Part shown: positions 6,941 to 10,361 of the stretch, one piece after another | Layout: the number at the start of each line of letters is the position of its first letter | How positions within the stretch are numbered: position 1 is the stretch's first letter | Source of the DNA: Planctomycetota bacterium | Lineage (GTDB): Bacteria > Planctomycetota > Planctomycetia > Isosphaerales > Isosphaeraceae | Direction of reading: 5' to 3' | Length of the DNA: 10,361 nt | Assembly: GCA_021807585.1 (NCBI GenBank) | Contig: JAKBCQ010000032.1 | Span: forward strand, 1-10,361 | Position numbers and translations under genes: made by a program | The notes under the pieces: generated by a model | Told to the model about the DNA's origin: nothing | Database searches by the model: none | The model's input: only the letters and a program-made list of their open reading frames with translations

Positions 6941-7231
6941 ATGAAGATTCGTCCGTTGGAAGATCGGGTTGTGATCAAGGAGATTGAGGCCGAGGAGAAG
7001 ACCGCGGGGGGCATCGTGCTTCCCGACACGGCGAAGGAGAAGCCGCAGCGGGGCAAGGTATTGGCGGTCGGCCCTGGCAAGCTGCTCGATTCGGGAGAGC
7101 GGTCGGCGATCGGCGTCGTCGAGGGGGACGAGGTCCTTTTCGGCAAGTATTCGGGAACTGAGATCAAACTCGACGGCCAGGAGATCAAGATCCTCCGCGA
7201 GTCCGACATTCTGGCGAAGATCGTCAAGTGA
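6941..7231 (+). CDS. groES: Co-chaperonin GroES
   Basis: This is a 96-residue, family-typical length protein starting [16 protein letters not shown]. Its heptameric ring caps GroEL. The mobile loop is clear (about residues 17-33: [17 protein letters not shown]), with the Ile-Val-Leu tripeptide that docks on the GroEL apical domain. The core motifs [29 protein letters not shown] and the C-terminal ESDILAKI are all normal. The ATG at 6941 has GAAGG (6927-6931) 9 bases upstream. An in-frame ATG at 6911 is rejected because it adds non-homologous residues and lies in a hairpin. This is the only groES in the window and must serve one or both flanking GroELs. The order groEL1-groES-groEL2 is unlike the usual groES-groEL order, although groES-groEL2 on its own keeps it. 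Confidence 0.97.
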   Translation: MKIRPLEDRVVIKEIEAEEKTAGGIVLPDTAKEKPQRGKVLAVGPGKLLDSGERSAIGVVEGDEVLFGKYSGTEIKLDGQEIKILRESDILAKIVK

Positions 7232-7247
7232 ACATCCCAGGGATTGA

Positions 7248-7283
7248 GGCGTCGTGACGAACACCGCGCGTGTCCGCGACGCC
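7248..7283 (+). other. Hairpin between groES and groEL2 (possible attenuator or processing site)
   Basis: GGCGTCG (7248-7254) pairs perfectly with CGACGCC (7277-7283). A G-U and a G-C pair extend the stem to 9 bp around an 18-base loop. There is no U-run, so it is not a standard terminator. It lies in the 83-base gap before groEL2 and could tune groEL2 level relative to groES through processing or stability. Confidence 0.3.
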
Positions 7284-7314
7284 GATCCCGCCCCAAGCGA
7301 GGAGAACCATTTCC

Positions 7315-8940
<1,626 letters not shown>

Positions 8941-8958
8941 TTAAGAATGGGTGGATCG

Positions 8959-8983
8959 CGCCGGGAGGGAGAACCTCCCGGCG
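8959..8983 (+). terminator. GC-rich 10-bp hairpin after groEL2
   Basis: CGCCGGGAGG (8959-8968) pairs perfectly with CCTCCCGGCG (8974-8983) around the 5-base loop GAGAA, 19 bases after the groEL2 stop. It is followed by TCGGTCTTCGC, which is pyrimidine-rich but has no long U-run. It is the best candidate for the end of the chaperonin transcript, or a stabilising 3' hairpin that lowers read-through into dnaJ. Confidence 0.65.
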
Positions 8984-9111
8984 TCGGTCTTCGCTTGCGA
9001 AGGGTCTGATTGACCTCGATTTGGGTATGGAGAGGCGGTCGTCGGAATCAGGTCGTCGATCGGACACGTGGGTGTTTTCAATAAGTTGATGATCTTGGAG
9101 GGAATGTCAGG

Positions 9112-9140
9112 TTGGCCCGGGGACGTGTTTCGTGTTAAGG
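9112..9140 (+). promoter_or_regulatory. Weak candidate promoter for dnaJ
   Basis: TTGGCC (9112-9117) and TTAAGG (9135-9140) are 17 bases apart, 60 bases before the dnaJ ATG. Both boxes are poor matches to sigma-70 consensus, so this is a position to test more than a prediction. The rest of the 260-base gap shows the hairpin above and no gene. TGTCAG at 9105 resembles one half-site of the groEL1 nested dyad, but it stands alone. Confidence 0.2.
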
Positions 9141-9200
9141 TGAAGCGTTGTTTTAGACGTTCGTGGAATCCACTTAAAGCCCGATTGAGTAGCCTTGCCG

Positions 9201-10340
9201 ATGGCGACTAAACGCGATTATTACGAGGTTCTGGGCGTGACCCGAACCGCGACCGCCGAAGAAATCAAAAAAAGTTATCGTCAGCTTGCGTTGAAAAATC
9301 ATCCCGACCGCAATCCCGGCGACAAGGCTGCGGAGGATCGGTTCAAAGAGGCCGCGGAGGCTTACGAGATCCTTTCGGATCAAGAGAAGCGGGCGCGGTA
9401 CGATCGCTACGGTCACGCCGGGGTCGACGGAATGGGGGCGCCTCATTTCGCGTCGGCCGAGGATATCATGTCGGCGTTTCAGGATATTTTGGGGGGCGCG
9501 GTTTTCGGCGATATGTTCGGAACGCGGCGGCGCGGACCGCGGCGGGGTGAGGATGTGATGATGAAGCTCGAGATCGAGCTTCTTGAAGCGTCGCGTGGGG
9601 CTTCGAAGACGATCGAGGTCGATCGCCACGACGCGTGCGTCGAGTGCCAGGGTTCGGGCGCTCGCAAGGGGACGGCGCCGACGAAATGCCGCTATTGCGA
9701 GGGGCACGGCCAGGTCGTTCAGTCGCGCGGGTTCTTTCAGATGGCGACGACATGTCCCGCGTGCGGCGGCGAGGGGATGACGATCACCGATCCGTGCTCG
9801 AATTGCCGCGGATCGGGTCGGGTTCGCGCCGCGACCAAGATTCAGATCGATATCCCCCCCGGAGTCGAAACGGGGATGTGGCTGCAGGTTCGAAATCAAG
9901 GCGAATTGGGCGATCCCGGCGCACCTCGGGGTAATTTACGGGTTCAACTTCAGGTGCGTCGGCACCCGTTTTTGGAGCGTCGACAGAACGATCTGATTTG
10001 TCAGGTTCCGATCAGTTTTCCCCAGGCCGCGTTGGGCGCCGAGATCGAGGCGCCGACGCTCGAGGGGACCGAACGGATCGCGGTTCCGCGGGGGACTCAA
10101 AGCGGCGACGTGATTCGGCTTCGCGCCCGGGGGATGCCCGACATCAACGGTCGAGGGCGCGGCGATCTGCTCGTCGAGGTGGTTCTGGAAACGCCGAAGC
10201 ACCTCACGCCCCGCCAGGAAGAGCTGCTTCGCGAACTCGCCGATTTGGATCATTTATCGGTCGGAGCGAAGCGCAAGAGTTTTTTTGAGAAATTACGCGA
10301 TTATTTCACCGAGGAGGTCGAGCCCGCCGAGGGGCGTTGA
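9201..10340 (+). CDS. dnaJ: Chaperone protein DnaJ (type I Hsp40)
   Basis: This is a complete 379-residue DnaJ. It delivers unfolded substrates to DnaK (Hsp70) and stimulates its ATPase. The J domain covers residues about 4-70 with the essential HPD at 34-36 (KNHPDRNPG). Next is a short linker (71-118) with few Gly/Phe, but it contains a '[13 protein letters not shown]' segment like the DIF motifs of other DnaJ proteins. The zinc-finger domain has all four CxxCxGxG repeats: CVECQGSG (146), CRYCEGHG (163), CPACGGEG (185) and CSNCRGSG (199), so both zinc sites are complete. The C-terminal substrate-binding beta domains follow ([17 protein letters not shown], then [20 protein letters not shown]). 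ATG at 9201 fits [12 protein letters not shown]; a TTG two codons upstream is rejected. No good Shine-Dalgarno sequence precedes it, suggesting weak or unusual initiation. No dnaK or grpE is in the window. Confidence 0.97.
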   Translation: MATKRDYYEVLGVTRTATAEEIKKSYRQLALKNHPDRNPGDKAAEDRFKEAAEAYEILSDQEKRARYDRYGHAGVDGMGAPHFASAEDIMSAFQDILGGAVFGDMFGTRRRGPRRGEDVMMKLEIELLEASRGASKTIEVDRHDACVECQGSGARKGTAPTKCRYCEGHGQVVQSRGFFQMATTCPACGGEGMTITDPCSNCRGSGRVRAATKIQIDIPPGVETGMWLQVRNQGELGDPGAPRGNLRVQLQVRRHPFLERRQNDLICQVPISFPQAALGAEIEAPTLEGTERIAVPRGTQSGDVIRLRARGMPDINGRGRGDLLVEVVLETPKHLTPRQEELLRELADLDHLSVGAKRKSFFEKLRDYFTEEVEPAEGR

Positions 10341-10361
10341 TCGTCGGGGGGGCGGGTTCAA

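Noticed and set aside
7270..7314. Upstream extension of groEL2 (15 extra residues)
   Set aside because: GAGGAG at 10-base spacing and the family N-terminus support GTG at 7315.

Overview
The window looks like chromosomal DNA of a GC-rich, Gram-negative-type bacterium. I favour a planctomycete, with moderate confidence. The grounds are the combination of a PEP-CTERM sorting signal, a secreted protein with six EF-hand loops, a FIST-domain protein, a proline-rich exported alpha/beta hydrolase and two GroEL paralogues in one locus. Each also occurs elsewhere (for example Verrucomicrobiota), so the phylum is inferred, not read directly. No rRNA, tRNA, CRISPR array, insertion sequence or phage gene was seen.

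Layout. At the left edge (2-205, + strand) is the last 67 codons of a PEP-CTERM protein. A gene-free convergent gap (206-397) follows. Then come three minus-strand genes: a FIST-domain protein (398-1582), a secreted six-EF-hand protein (1722-2690) and an exported DUF900-like alpha/beta hydrolase with a PPATA-repeat linker (3003-4667). The gaps between them carry dyads, candidate promoters and a perfect 13-bp hairpin that ends the EF-hand gene. A 485-base divergent region (4668-5152) separates this block from a plus-strand chaperone block: groEL1 (5153-6823), groES (6941-7231), groEL2 (7315-8940), a 10-bp GC-rich hairpin (8959-8983), then dnaJ (9201-10340).

How the genes work together. A single GroES co-chaperonin lies between two full-length GroEL paralogues. 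GroEL1 has the classical Gly-Gly-Met tail but a His in a normally aromatic substrate-binding position of the apical domain. GroEL2 has the canonical apical residues but no GGM tail, ending instead in a short charged tail. This suggests two specialised folding chambers sharing one lid. DnaJ (type I, with zinc finger) is the DnaK co-chaperone and probably has its own transcription unit, given the hairpin and the 260-base gap.

The most interesting unexplained structure is upstream of groEL1. A nested inverted repeat (4935-4976) lies about 110 bp upstream of a start site predicted from a sigma-54-like GG-N10-GC element (5039-5054). No CIRCE element was seen. Chaperonin transcription here may therefore use an enhancer-binding protein or another dyad-binding regulator instead of HrcA. 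The same promoter stretch can also be read as a weak sigma-70 promoter, so this remains a hypothesis. A second pattern is a family of ATTGAT/ATCAAT dyads spread through the minus-strand block.
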